Below are positions 1 to 9,385 of a stretch of DNA of 64,000 nt, piece after piece (the first letter of the stretch is position 1; every line of letters starts with the position of its first letter). The DNA comes from Bacillota bacterium. GTDB taxonomy: Bacteria; Bacillota; UBA4882; UBA8346. The stretch spans positions 1 through 64,000 of the forward strand of contig JAEXDA010000029.1 in assembly GCA_023401925.1 (NCBI GenBank), read 5' to 3'. Made by a program: the position numbers and the translations under genes. Under the pieces are notes generated by a model that was not told the origin of the DNA, ran no database searches, and was given only the letters and a program-made list of their open reading frames with translations.

Positions 1-504
1 GCAAGGAAAGGTCCTGTCAAGGTGAAAAAAGGATGTTTGATTTCATCTCCGCCCCAACGTGAACGATGGGGCTAGGTATATAAAAAACGTTCTAAAGGCC
101 TTTCAGGCCTCGGTGCCTTGTTTTTATCACAGCTTCAGAGCACAGCCTGGAGTATCTTGATATTCCTAAGAAATACGCTGGCATATTTTAGGCTTGTCCG
201 AGGTTTAGAATAATTTTTATTGATGAGTCATTATTATTTTAGCAGCGGTTTCCTGAGCGACGGAGATAATTGGAGTGACTGGGTTCATGGGTGATGTGGG
301 GCAGAGGGGGTGTTATTTCTTTCTTTGGATTGAATATCAGTATTTTCTGGTTCGGACTTTTCGGGGTGAGTTGGGTACTGATGACTCGAGTGAAGAGAGT
401 GCGGTGGAACTGTTGTCAACCCTCCATCTTGCTGGGCTTGTCTCAAAAGGAAATTTGACGAAAGAAATATCCCCGTCGAGGCGCAGCAAGGACAAGGAAA
501 CAAA
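1..504. other. Left-edge region without a recognisable gene
   Basis: No reading frame here looks like a protein I know. The open frame on the plus strand at 275-715 runs antisense into the flotillin gene, and its translation has no family features. Small AGGCCT repeats near 98-112 are the only local structure. The region lies downstream of the minus-strand flotillin gene and may be plain spacer. Confidence 0.4.
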
Positions 505-545
505 ACAATCAGGGCAATCATTCAAACCGATTGCCCTGGTGTTTT
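505..545 (-). terminator. Terminator of the NfeD-like/flotillin operon
   Basis: On the minus strand, CAGGGCAATC (538-529) and GATTGCCCTG (519-510) form a perfect 10-bp stem around a 9-base loop, followed by ATTGTTTTG. It sits about 50 bases downstream of the flotillin stop codon, where an intrinsic terminator is expected. The U tract is imperfect. Confidence 0.7.
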
Positions 546-594
546 GTAGATGGCTGCTTTTTGCAAGCAGATTCATTGACTGGTTCTCAGAATG

Positions 595-2055
595 TTATTT
601 GGCTGGAGGATTGGGAGAACTTGTGTTTGGCATCGCTGATTCGGTTTCTTCTTTGGAAGCGCCGGTTTCTTCTGCTGCCGTAGAAGATTCGCCCTTGATT
701 TGTTCCCCCAGGTAATTCGGTAGTTGCAATCCGGCAGTCCGGAATAGTTCATCCAGAGGCGGGATTGATTTGAGCATACCTGCCAAAAAATTGGCGGTCG
801 TCGGTGAGCCGTTATTCCCCATCGAATCCCAAACCGTGATTTTGTCAATTTTTAAATTTTTAATAGCTTCTACTTGGGTTTTAACGATCTCAGGGAGTTT
901 GTCCGCAATCATCAACATAGCGGCTTTATTGGCATCGCCACCGGCTGCTTCGACAATTTTCCGGAAACCATCCGCCTGTTTACTGAGGATTTCATTAATG
1001 CCTCTGGCCCGGGCTTCCATTTCAAGCAGGATTCCATCAGCTTCACCTTTGGCTAAACGGCGGGTTTTCTCGGCCTCGGCTTCAGCGGCGATTTGTACCT
1101 GTTGTTTATCGATTTCAGCGGGGATTACGATATCTGCTGTTCTAGTGGCCCGTTCCCGTTCCGAACGGGCAAGTTCCGCTTCTTGTTCGGCTTGATAGGC
1201 TTCCTCAAGAGATTTGGCGGTTTGGACCTTCTCCGCCGCAGTCGCTTTGCGGTTGGCTTCAGCCTCTTTTTCGCGCCGATCGGCTTCGGAATTGGCAATC
1301 GTTATTTTGGCAAGATTTTCACCTTCAACTGCTTTCGAGTTGGCCAGGGAGACCTGAATCCGCTGGTCCCGCTGAGCGTTGGCCTGACCGATGGAGCCGT
1401 CCCGGTCTTTCTCCGCGACACTCTTTTTAGCGTCATTGATGGCCTTGGCAGCGGCTTCTTTTCCCAATGCTTCGATGTAACCGGATTCGTCTTTGATATC
1501 GGTAACATTGACATTGATGAGTTTTAAACCGATCTTTTTCAACTCAGCTTCAACGTTGTTGGAGACATTGGCGAGGAATTTATCCCGGTCGGAATTGATC
1601 TCTTCAATATCCATGGTGGCGATAACCAGACGGAGTTGACCGAAGATGATATCTTTCGCCAAATCCTGGATGATTTCCAGTTTAAGCCCGAGCAATCTTT
1701 CGGCGGCATTGGTCATTATGCCTTGTTCGGTGGAAATACCTACCGTAAAGCGGGAGGGAACATCGACCCGAATATTTTGTTTACTAAGCGCCTTGGTCAA
1801 ATTGACCTCGATCGAGAAAGGGGTCAGATCCAAGAACTGATAATCCTGAATGACTGGCCAGACAAATGCGGCGCCGCCATGAATGCAAGTTGCCGAGCGG
1901 ACGCTGCCATCCTTGGTCTTGCCGGTCCTGCCGTAGACAACGAGAATTTTGTCTGAGGGACATCGTTTGAAACGCTTGAGCATGGATGCAAAGGTTATAA
2001 AGATTACCACTACAATCACAATAACTAATATCAGAAAGTATTGATCGCCGAACAA
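595..2055 (-). CDS. floT: Flotillin-like SPFH-domain membrane scaffold protein
   Basis: A 486-residue protein with one N-terminal membrane segment (about residues 6-27), an SPFH/band-7 domain (about 30-190), and a long Ala/Glu/Arg/Lys-rich region (about 190-350) expected to form coiled coil. This order is typical of bacterial flotillins, which organise membrane microdomains. The start is TTG at 2055, placed by an AAGGAGG ribosome binding site 8 bases upstream. It is the second gene after an NfeD-like membrane protein, 39 bases away, the same pairing as the Bacillus yuaF-floT genes. The C-terminal tail (about 440-486) is Pro/Ser/Glu-rich and probably disordered. The symbol is given by family and gene order, not by a sequence comparison. 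Confidence 0.88.
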   Translation of the reverse strand: MFGDQYFLILVIVIVVVIFITFASMLKRFKRCPSDKILVVYGRTGKTKDGSVRSATCIHGGAAFVWPVIQDYQFLDLTPFSIEVNLTKALSKQNIRVDVPSRFTVGISTEQGIMTNAAERLLGLKLEIIQDLAKDIIFGQLRLVIATMDIEEINSDRDKFLANVSNNVEAELKKIGLKLINVNVTDIKDESGYIEALGKEAAAKAINDAKKSVAEKDRDGSIGQANAQRDQRIQVSLANSKAVEGENLAKITIANSEADRREKEAEANRKATAAEKVQTAKSLEEAYQAEQEAELARSERERATRTADIVIPAEIDKQQVQIAAEAEAEKTRRLAKGEADGILLEMEARARGINEILSKQADGFRKIVEAAGGDANKAAMLMIADKLPEIVKTQVEAIKNLKIDKITVWDSMGNNGSPTTANFLAGMLKSIPPLDELFRTAGLQLPNYLGEQIKGESSTAAEETGASKEETESAMPNTSSPNPPAK

Positions 2056-2094
2056 TTGCTCAACCTCCTTATATAATAAAGATCATTAACCGGA

Positions 2095-2688
2095 TTACCC
2101 TTTTTTAACCACTAAAATCTGGTCGTTAACAACTTCGGTCACTGTAACCGGTGTGCCGGTGGGTAAGCCGTCTTCCTGGGTCATGGCTTCCATTTCCCGA
2201 ACGGAGCCCTGAATCGTGAGTTGCACTTGTCCCATACCGGACATTTTTCCGGGAATTGGGAGATAGACACGGCCGGGGGCGTTAATGGCGTTGCTCAGAC
2301 GGATATTGCCGCTTTGGGTAAGCTTGGTCATGAAAAAAAGAATTCCCGTTACCGCAAACATTAAGAACGAGCCGACCATAAAAGCAATGAGAACAGTTAC
2401 AATGGGGTTAAAACCGGCGTGAACGGCGAAAATCCCGGCCCATCCGAACCCCGTGAAAAAGATGATGAAGTTACGCAAAGTAAAAAGGCGGAATCCGTCC
2501 ATGGAATCGGCATCGTGATTGACATCAAAACCATCGTGAACATCCAAGTCACTATCATGCCAGTCAATGCCGATCATGGTTAAAATAAGTTGCAACGAAA
2601 AAACAATGGTGAAGGGAATAGCAAAATACCAGAATATTTTTTCGAATGCTGGAATACTGTTCCACCACTGCCCCATTTTGAACGCCAC
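2095..2688 (-). CDS. NfeD-like membrane protein paired with flotillin
   Basis: A 197-residue protein with three predicted membrane segments (about residues 15-40, 72-90 and 93-118) and a C-terminal beta-rich domain (about 130-195) consistent with the OB fold of NfeD/YuaF proteins. Between the first and second segments is an Asp/His-rich extramembrane stretch (about residues 42-65, WHDSDLDVHDGFDVNHD), possibly metal-binding. NfeD proteins are co-encoded with SPFH proteins and are thought to stabilise or target them. Here the gene is first in the operon with flotillin next. Family assignment rests on topology and context. Confidence 0.8.
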   Translation of the reverse strand: MAFKMGQWWNSIPAFEKIFWYFAIPFTIVFSLQLILTMIGIDWHDSDLDVHDGFDVNHDADSMDGFRLFTLRNFIIFFTGFGWAGIFAVHAGFNPIVTVLIAFMVGSFLMFAVTGILFFMTKLTQSGNIRLSNAINAPGRVYLPIPGKMSGMGQVQLTIQGSVREMEAMTQEDGLPTGTPVTVTEVVNDQILVVKKG

Positions 2689-2831
2689 CTTTCGTATGAT
2701 CCGGTACTAATTTTAATTTCACCATTTTTTATATATTTCCTCCTTTATGAGCTATTTCGGAACCAATGGAAGGAAATGGTCTGGAAAAGGTGAATACTAA
2801 ATCCAAGAAAAATTGGATCTAGGTGATTGTC

Positions 2832-4550
2832 ATGTCGCGCATCATCGGGATTGATGTTGGCGGTACCAACACCAACGCCGCATTACTGGAAGAGGGGCGT
2901 CTTGTTAACACCGCCCAATGCCCCACGAATCATCAGAACTTACTCGATAGTACACGAACCGTTTTAGAGGAAATCCTTCAGGCGAATTCCCAATCCAAAC
3001 CGAAAGATTTAAGCCTTCATCTTAGTACAACCTTAACGACCAATGCCGTCGCGGAAGGGCGGGGTGAACCTGCGGCGGCTATCGTCTCTCCGGGCCCCGG
3101 CGTGAGCCTTGCCGATATGGAGTTTCCATTCCCCGTATATCCTGTGAACGGTTCCATCGATCACCGGGGCCGTGAAACGGCGCCCCTGGAATTGGACCAA
3201 GTACGGCAAGCAATGGGGACAATCGCGGAAAAAGGATTCCGGACCCTGGCGATCATCGGTAAATTTGCGGTTCGTAATCCCCAACACGAATTGGCGATGG
3301 AAAAATTGGCCCGGGCGGAATTTCCCGACATTACCCAGGTGAGCTTGGGACACCGGCTGTCCGGAAGACTTAATTTTCCCCGTCGTGTAACTACGGCGTT
3401 GCTGAATGCCGGCATCGCCCATATTCAGTCGGATTTTGCCGGTATGATTAGGAAACTCGCCCATGATTACGGTATTGACGATCAAGTATCTCTTTTAAAA
3501 GCCGATGGCGGGACGATGAGCCTGGAAGAATCACAGGTCCGCCCGATTGAAACCGTGCTTTCCGGACCGGCCGCCAGTATTATGGGCGCGCTGGCTTTGG
3601 GAGATTTCGGTCATCAAACAACCGTAACCTTGGATATTGGAGGAACCACCACGGAGATTTCCGTTTTGGTGGAAGGAGAACCGCTGGGGGAGCGGGATGG
3701 AGCCATCATCGCCGGATACCGGACTTTAGTGCCCTCTTTGCTCACCCGCTCCTTCGGTTTAGGCGGAGACAGCCGGGTTTATTGGTCGGAACGGAAATTG
3801 CAAATCGGTCCGGAACGGGAAGGTCCGCCGTTTTGCTTGGGAGGGCCGGTTTTAACTCCAACCGACGCAGTGGTGGCTTTGGGTGAAACCTCCTTTGGGG
3901 ACAGGAAAAAAGCCCTTGAGGGACTGGAAGGTTTGGGAAAAGAAGCGGGACTCAATCCGCTGGGCTTAGCCGAAAAGATTATCGGGGAGTTTTGTGATAA
4001 AGCGCTGCATGGAATCGGGGAAGTATTGGATTATCTGAACCGGATACCGGTCTATACCGTGTCCGAAGTGCTGGCGCCCCGTGACTTGAAGCCCGCTAAA
4101 ATTATTGGAATGGGAGGCCCCGCCGGTTATTTCATTCCTAAAATCGCAGCCAAAGTGGGCCTTGACTATCAGGTATTACCCTATGCCGAAGCGGCCAACG
4201 CCATCGGCGCGGCGGCCAGCCGTCCGACTGCGGCCATTCATTTGCGGGCGGATACGGCCTTGGGAAAAGTCGTTATCCCGGAACTGGATGAAATAATGGA
4301 AATTGGAGGGAGTATGCTTTTCGACCGAAAGCAGGCCCGGGCTTTGGCGCTGGAAAAAGCGGCTCTTTATGCCGAAAAGACCGGAGCCTGCCCCGGATGC
4401 CCGGATATCGAAATTACCGATGAAGAAGTGTTTAATGTAGTTCGGGGATTTCATACGACGGGGCGGATCTATTCCCTTACAGCACAGGTTAGACCGGGAG
4501 TTTTTCCGGTTCAAGTTGGAGCCGGAAGAAAGAAGGGATCATCCAAATGA
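2832..4550 (+). CDS. Hydantoinase/oxoprolinase family ATPase (HyuA-like)
   Basis: A 572-residue protein of the hydantoinase A/oxoprolinase family, which has an actin-like ATPase fold and usually opens cyclic amides or carboxylates ketones with ATP. The phosphate loops GIDVGGTNTNAALL near the N terminus and LDIGGTTTEISVL around residue 265 are both visible. I chose the ATG at 2832 because AGGTGAT lies 5 bases upstream; an in-frame GTG at 2823 is possible. No HyuB-type partner is nearby. The stop overlaps the start of the histone-deacetylase-family gene by ATGA, so the two are probably translationally coupled. A Cys-Pro-Gly-Cys pair lies near residue 520. The substrate is unknown. Confidence 0.82.
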   Translation: MSRIIGIDVGGTNTNAALLEEGRLVNTAQCPTNHQNLLDSTRTVLEEILQANSQSKPKDLSLHLSTTLTTNAVAEGRGEPAAAIVSPGPGVSLADMEFPFPVYPVNGSIDHRGRETAPLELDQVRQAMGTIAEKGFRTLAIIGKFAVRNPQHELAMEKLARAEFPDITQVSLGHRLSGRLNFPRRVTTALLNAGIAHIQSDFAGMIRKLAHDYGIDDQVSLLKADGGTMSLEESQVRPIETVLSGPAASIMGALALGDFGHQTTVTLDIGGTTTEISVLVEGEPLGERDGAIIAGYRTLVPSLLTRSFGLGGDSRVYWSERKLQIGPEREGPPFCLGGPVLTPTDAVVALGETSFGDRKKALEGLEGLGKEAGLNPLGLAEKIIGEFCDKALHGIGEVLDYLNRIPVYTVSEVLAPRDLKPAKIIGMGGPAGYFIPKIAAKVGLDYQVLPYAEAANAIGAAASRPTAAIHLRADTALGKVVIPELDEIMEIGGSMLFDRKQARALALEKAALYAEKTGACPGCPDIEITDEEVFNVVRGFHTTGRIYSLTAQVRPGVFPVQVGAGRKKGSSK

Positions 4551-5875
4551 GAAGCGCCGCTAAACGATTGGGACTGGTTTTTTTCCCCGCTTTCGACTGG
4601 GCCATCAGTGCGGATCATCCGGAACGGGAAGAACGGTTGCTTTATACCCGGGATCAGATCCTGGAAGAAGGTTTACTGGACATCCCCGGGCTGGTGGAAT
4701 ATAATCCGGGAGTCGCCGGGGAACAGGATATCCAGCGGGCCCACATCTGTATTCCCGATGTGAAAACGGTTGTCACCAAGTCCCATCGGGTGGCTGCCGG
4801 AGGCACTATTACGGCAGCTGAAAAAGTCATGAAACATGAAGTGGAACGCGCTTTTGCATTGCTGCGACCCCCCGGGCACCATTCCCACCGGTTGGTTCAT
4901 GGTTCCCGCGGTTTTTGCGCCATTAATAACGAAGCCATTATGATTGAACATTTACGGCATGTTTACGACAGTCATTTGAAAATCGCTATTGTCGACACGG
5001 ATGCCCATCATGCCGACGGTAGCCAGGATATTTATTACAATGACCCGGATGTGTTACATATCTGCATGCATCAGGATGGGCGCACCCTCTATCCCGGAAC
5101 CGGCGATGTGAGCGAACTGGGAGGGCCGGGGGCCTATGGATTGACGCTCAATGTCCCCTTGCCGCCGGAAAGCGGCGACAGTGAGATTTTGTACGTACTG
5201 GAACATTTGGTTTTGCCGGTGCTGGAGGATTTTAGACCGGACATCGTGATCAATGCCGCCGGACAGGATAATCATTATACGGACCCCTTAACCAATATGA
5301 ACGTAACCGCCCAAGGCTATGCCAGGCTGACGGAATTGCTCCAGCCGGATATCGTGGTTTTGGAAGGCGGTTATTCCATTGAAGGAGCCTTGCCATATGT
5401 CAATGCCGGATTAATCCTGGCTTTGGCGGGTCTCGACTATTCGGCGGTCCGGGAACCCCATGCCCAGCCTGGGGAGGCCCCAAAGGAAGTGAAGGAAGCG
5501 GTCCGGAGGACGGTGGGCTTTTTGCAGGAGGTGTGGCACAAACGCGGTGAGCTGGATTTGGACAGGATCTTTGGCTCAGGACCGGTTTTCAAACGCCAGC
5601 GGCGCATCTATTACGATACCGATGAGATCACGGAAGAGCAGAAGGAAGAAATCCGGCGTTGCCCTGATTGCAGCGGTTACCGGGTCATTATTTCCGCTGC
5701 CGACAAATATCACCGTAAGGGAAACCGGATTGGAGCCGTGTTAATCCCGTGGCATGCCTGCGACCAATGCCGCAAGGAAGCCGAAGAGGCTTTTGAACGG
5801 CTGAGATCCCAAAAGGAATTGGAATATGTGTATTTACAGGATGTAGAGGGAGATCGTTATTGGGTCAATAGTTGA
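4547..5875 (+). CDS. Histone deacetylase family amidohydrolase with C-terminal cysteine pairs
   Basis: A 442-residue member of the arginase/deacetylase superfamily. The catalytic dyad is H111-H112 in RPPGHH. The zinc ligands D152 and H154 lie in DTDAHHADG, the third ligand is the Asp of GQDNHYTDP (about 244), and GGYS supplies the transition-state Tyr. All catalytic positions are intact. Bacterial members remove acyl groups from polyamines or other small amides. After the catalytic domain (about 1-310) comes an extra region with C372-P-D-C375 and C405-D-Q-C408, which looks like a zinc ribbon. It overlaps the upstream hydantoinase-type gene by 4 bases. The shared operon suggests that both act on one amide-containing metabolite; that is inference. 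Confidence 0.85.
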   Translation: MRSAAKRLGLVFFPAFDWAISADHPEREERLLYTRDQILEEGLLDIPGLVEYNPGVAGEQDIQRAHICIPDVKTVVTKSHRVAAGGTITAAEKVMKHEVERAFALLRPPGHHSHRLVHGSRGFCAINNEAIMIEHLRHVYDSHLKIAIVDTDAHHADGSQDIYYNDPDVLHICMHQDGRTLYPGTGDVSELGGPGAYGLTLNVPLPPESGDSEILYVLEHLVLPVLEDFRPDIVINAAGQDNHYTDPLTNMNVTAQGYARLTELLQPDIVVLEGGYSIEGALPYVNAGLILALAGLDYSAVREPHAQPGEAPKEVKEAVRRTVGFLQEVWHKRGELDLDRIFGSGPVFKRQRRIYYDTDEITEEQKEEIRRCPDCSGYRVIISAADKYHRKGNRIGAVLIPWHACDQCRKEAEEAFERLRSQKELEYVYLQDVEGDRYWVNS

Positions 5876-5879
5876 AATC

Positions 5880-6310
5880 ATCAATGTCGGCTCGATTGGC
5901 GAAGAACGACCTCTCCCCGGCCCCAATGTCATCAAGGGATAATTCCATATTTTGTAAGGATTCCAATTGCCTATTTTGACCTCACCCCGCCCTCTCCGGC
6001 AATGCAACTCAGAGAAGCAAATTCACGGCGAGGGATGTTAGAGCAGTAAACTTGGGCCTTTTTAAAAGCCAAAAATTTGAAGCCTAAAAGATTGGCACGA
6101 ATTTCATTCGATACACCTCTCCCCGTCGAATAGCCGTCATTGAAACCGCGCGCGACTTCGCCGGGGAGAGGCCGGGTGAGAGGTCGGCATTTAGATCCGA
6201 GAGTTTTGGGAAGTTTCTCCATGATAGCCGGATGACATTGACCCCGGCCCTCTCCTAACGAAATCATTTCAAAAGAAGCGGTTTCAAGGAGAGGGATGAC
6301 GGAGCAGGAA
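5880..6310. repeat. Cluster of CCTCTCCCC-type inverted repeats
   Basis: Several copies of a CCTCTCCCCG motif and its complement CGGGGAGAGG occur between about 5909 and 6290 (for example near 5910, 5984, 6115, 6161, 6242 and 6280). The pair CCTCTCCCCG near 6115 and GCCGGGGAGAGG near 6160 can form a hairpin enclosing a GC-rich palindromic stretch. The layout is that of a degenerate intergenic repeat. A minus-strand open frame across it (5971-6267) is a by-product of the repeats, not a gene. A related motif is seen near 38789. Confidence 0.6.
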
Positions 6311-6481
6311 AATTTGTTTTTTTGTCTGATGTTTCAAAGAAAAAGAGCATAAACCATTTGCCGAGGAAGAGTGTCCAATTTTGCTCTTTGAAGCGGATAC
6401 CACTTTAAACACGGGAAATGTCAAAGATGCTTTTACCAAAGAGAATTTGGAGTGGATATAGTTCAGGCGGGAGTCTGTATA
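6311..6481. other. Spacer, possibly with a gene remnant
   Basis: A short plus-strand frame ending at the TAG near 6460 reads EEECPILLFEADTTLNTGN and onward, and has a protein-like composition. It has no start codon, no ribosome binding site and no family match I can name. It may be the tail of a lost gene or chance. Confidence 0.2.
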
Positions 6482-7300
6482 CTACAAGGCTTCATACGTC
6501 TCCTTCAGCAACAACGCATCCTTTTCCAGAATCGGACTTTCACAAATGATGCAGCCCTTCACATCAAAATCTTTCAGCGCTTTCAGACAGGCGGAATATT
6601 GGAAATCACTTTCTTTAAACTCCAGGTGGTTTCTCTCCCCTTTGGGAGTATACTGAATGCCGGAGAGATGAATGTGCATATCGTTTAAAGCTTCTTGACC
6701 CAAACCTTCCTTGATTTTAGAAAGCAGGAGGGCAAAGTCGTCGTAATTTTTGAGGGCTCCATTGCCTCTGGCGTGAATATGGGCAAAATCCACACAAAGG
6801 CGGCAATTGGGCACTTCCTTGCATAAAGAGATCAGCTCGTCCAGACTCCCGAATTGAGTGGGTTTCCCGGTAGTCTCCAGCCTATAGTTCACTCCCAGGT
6901 CGGGTAGTTTCAGCAAGTTATCTTTAATCGTGGTATAAGTATCCGCCGGAGAATCACTTAAATAAAAACCGGCGTGAAATATCAAGCTTCTGCCGCCGAC
7001 CGATTCCAAAGCTTTTGCACCCTTGATAATTCTTTCCAGGGACTGTTCCTGCTTTTCAAGTTCATCGGCATTGAGATTGACGAAGTAAGAACCATGGGCG
7101 GAGAGATAGAAATCATTGGCCTTTTTTTCTTCGAATATTTCATCCTTGTTTTTGGCAGTCACATTGACGTTGCGGACAAAGGGAAGCTCCATGGCGTCAA
7201 GGCCGATGGACTTTAAATAGGTGATCCCGCTTTTATAGTTAAATTTGACACTGCCGTCTCCCAACGGGAGACCGGAGATGCCAAACAATAAACGATCCAT
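6482..7300 (-). CDS. TIM-barrel protein of the endonuclease IV/xylose isomerase-like group
   Basis: A 272-residue TIM-barrel protein resembling deoxyribonuclease IV (AP endonuclease family 2) and sugar-phosphate isomerase/epimerases. Likely metal-binding positions are the His of SAHGSYFVNL (about 69), the His of LIFHAGF (about 106), the Glu of RLETTGKP, and the Asp and His residues of CVDFAHIHARG and MHIHLSG. This spread of His/Asp/Glu at strand ends is what a trinuclear zinc endonuclease IV needs. It is slightly shorter than E. coli Nfo (about 285 residues). The gene stands alone. I cannot separate a DNA-repair role from a sugar isomerase role by eye, though the His pattern favours endonuclease IV. 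Confidence 0.72.
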   Translation of the reverse strand: MDRLLFGISGLPLGDGSVKFNYKSGITYLKSIGLDAMELPFVRNVNVTAKNKDEIFEEKKANDFYLSAHGSYFVNLNADELEKQEQSLERIIKGAKALESVGGRSLIFHAGFYLSDSPADTYTTIKDNLLKLPDLGVNYRLETTGKPTQFGSLDELISLCKEVPNCRLCVDFAHIHARGNGALKNYDDFALLLSKIKEGLGQEALNDMHIHLSGIQYTPKGERNHLEFKESDFQYSACLKALKDFDVKGCIICESPILEKDALLLKETYEAL

Positions 7301-7447
7301 CGTTTACTCCTTCAATTTCATTTTCTCCGATCTTATCATGATTGATTTCAAAGATCAAATGATCTTTAAAAGAAAAGCTTAAGACATTAACTTTTATAGC
7401 CAATGATTTGATATCTCGGAATAATGGATGATGCCGGAGTATAAATC

Positions 7448-9205
7448 TTATTTCAGCCGGATAAAGGCCTTAAAATTCATAGAATTGATACGAATATCGT
7501 CATTGGCCAAATCCTTTTGCCCATAAATGGAGTCGAAGTTATAAAGAACTTGAACCCGTTTATTTTCGTCCGAAAATGTAATCTGCTTTTCTTGCGGCGG
7601 GTTGCCGTTTTTAAAGAACTGACCTGCAATACCGGATACTTTTTTTCGATAAATTTCATGATTTTGAACGGCAATCATGAGTTCCTGAGTATTTAAATTA
7701 TAGATGATCAGGATTTTACTCCCCGGATCCGTCTTGCTAATAGGGGTCTGGGGAATATCGATGTAATAATCAAAACCGCGAATATTGGTTAATTGGCCAT
7801 TTTTGGGGTTTTGATATTGGTAACTGAAGAAAGATTTCCCATCGCGGTCGGGGGAGGCATCCGGATCCCATTGAAACCCAAAAACCTTTGCCATTTCACC
7901 CAGCTTGAAATTTTCCGGCAGGCATTTTAAATCATGAAGGCTATGGGAATATTTGAAGTAGGTCAGGAGGGAAATGATTTGGGCCTTCTCTTCCGGAGTG
8001 ATGGGACGGTTCGGTTTCGCCAGCTTTTCACCATCGATCATGTTATATTTCATTAAGATAGCTGTGAACCGTCTGTTTTGATCCCATTTCGATATGGAAT
8101 AAGCGCTCCAAGGGCCAATGACTGAGAAAACCGCTAAAAAGGCAAGGGAAACCGGTAAGAAAATGTTGCGGACTTTTTTCGCCAACAAATAATAAAGCAT
8201 CCAGCCGGTGATCCACAAGCCGGCGATGACAACAAAATAGCGGCTCTCAGTGGTGCCGTAGGCACGAATGCGAATGCCCATCGCCAAAAACATCATGGCC
8301 AGCAATGGCAGGAGTAACCCGGGGAAAGTTACCAGCAGTTTTTGGAGCCACTTTATCTTGGAATGCAGGAGGTAAATGCAGAAAAATACCCCGCTGCAAA
8401 TAAGACCATACCAAAGCACCAGATTGGAAACAATTCCTGCCGGCCAGCTCCGGACGATGATAATCTTTACAAAATAAACGTACAAAATTACGGAATAGAT
8501 GATAATCATCGGAACAACGATATAAAGGAACAGTATTTTCAGGACTTTGGGGTAACTATCAATGTCGAATTCACTTTCCAAAAGCGGAATTTCAGCCAGG
8601 AAATAGGCTGGAGCGAAAATACCGGCAACAACAAGCCATACATCAAAATAAATGACTCCTTTTAGGGAGATAGCAAATAACATGTTCACCGTGAAAACGA
8701 TTGAGCCGATGCCAAGGTAAAGAACAGCAGCATAAAAGTAAGTGATCAAAAAACGGATCAGGATTTCCACACAATAAAGCTCAAAGTGATCTCTCCGGAA
8801 AAAATAGGGGATAAAAAGGAAAATGAGATAAAATGCAAGGGTCAAAGCAAGATATCGGGACAGGGGAACCATCGAGAAATTCGGAAGTCCATAGCAAAAA
8901 TATAAAAGGAGCCCGGTGGCGGTTCCAAGATAGAGGATGATTTTTAATCCCAGATGCAGCTTAGTCAATCTTTCCATCAGAAGCCGGATTCCTAAAGTAA
9001 GTGGAATACCCAAAGCCAGCACCGCAGCCAGCCTATTTAAATTATTCCGGATCGTTGTTGTATTGTCCAAGGACCCTGAATGATTGAGGAATATTAGTAC
9101 CATTACCGTCAGGGTGGCAAGGAGAATGGCTTCCGGAAAACGATGGAGACCTCTTAACAATTTATCCAGAGACGACTCGATTGTCGAGGCAATTTTTTTA
9201 AACAT
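7448..9205 (-). CDS. DUF4153-type polytopic membrane protein
   Basis: A 585-residue protein whose first 380 residues hold about ten to twelve hydrophobic segments, followed by a soluble C-terminal part of about 200 residues. Layout and sequence style match the DUF4153 family, whose function is not established. The N-terminal 30 residues are amphipathic and probably cytoplasmic. The gene stands alone, with short spacers on both sides. The family name is from recognition of overall pattern; no catalytic motif is visible. Confidence 0.65.
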   Translation of the reverse strand: MFKKIASTIESSLDKLLRGLHRFPEAILLATLTVMVLIFLNHSGSLDNTTTIRNNLNRLAAVLALGIPLTLGIRLLMERLTKLHLGLKIILYLGTATGLLLYFCYGLPNFSMVPLSRYLALTLAFYLIFLFIPYFFRRDHFELYCVEILIRFLITYFYAAVLYLGIGSIVFTVNMLFAISLKGVIYFDVWLVVAGIFAPAYFLAEIPLLESEFDIDSYPKVLKILFLYIVVPMIIIYSVILYVYFVKIIIVRSWPAGIVSNLVLWYGLICSGVFFCIYLLHSKIKWLQKLLVTFPGLLLPLLAMMFLAMGIRIRAYGTTESRYFVVIAGLWITGWMLYYLLAKKVRNIFLPVSLAFLAVFSVIGPWSAYSISKWDQNRRFTAILMKYNMIDGEKLAKPNRPITPEEKAQIISLLTYFKYSHSLHDLKCLPENFKLGEMAKVFGFQWDPDASPDRDGKSFFSYQYQNPKNGQLTNIRGFDYYIDIPQTPISKTDPGSKILIIYNLNTQELMIAVQNHEIYRKKVSGIAGQFFKNGNPPQEKQITFSDENKRVQVLYNFDSIYGQKDLANDDIRINSMNFKAFIRLK

Positions 9206-9385
9206 GATCCGCGCCCGGCCTCCCCCATATCAAATTATAATCAAGTACGGATGGATATTTGACAGTTGATTTCTATTCGCCAAGGGAAGCACAAATTCCT
9301 TTTTTATCCAATCAATACAAAACCTATCCTTTTAATAAAAGTTGGGGTATTCCCACGTTGAACCAGTCCCTTTACCGGTTTGATT

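Noticed and set aside
275..715. A plus-strand open frame of 146 codons at the left end
   Set aside because: It runs antisense into the flotillin gene and its terminator, has no ribosome binding site and has no family features.
5971..6267. A minus-strand frame through the CCTCTCCCC repeats
   Set aside because: Its translation is made of the repeat itself (RPLTRPLPGEVARG type), a common false gene product.
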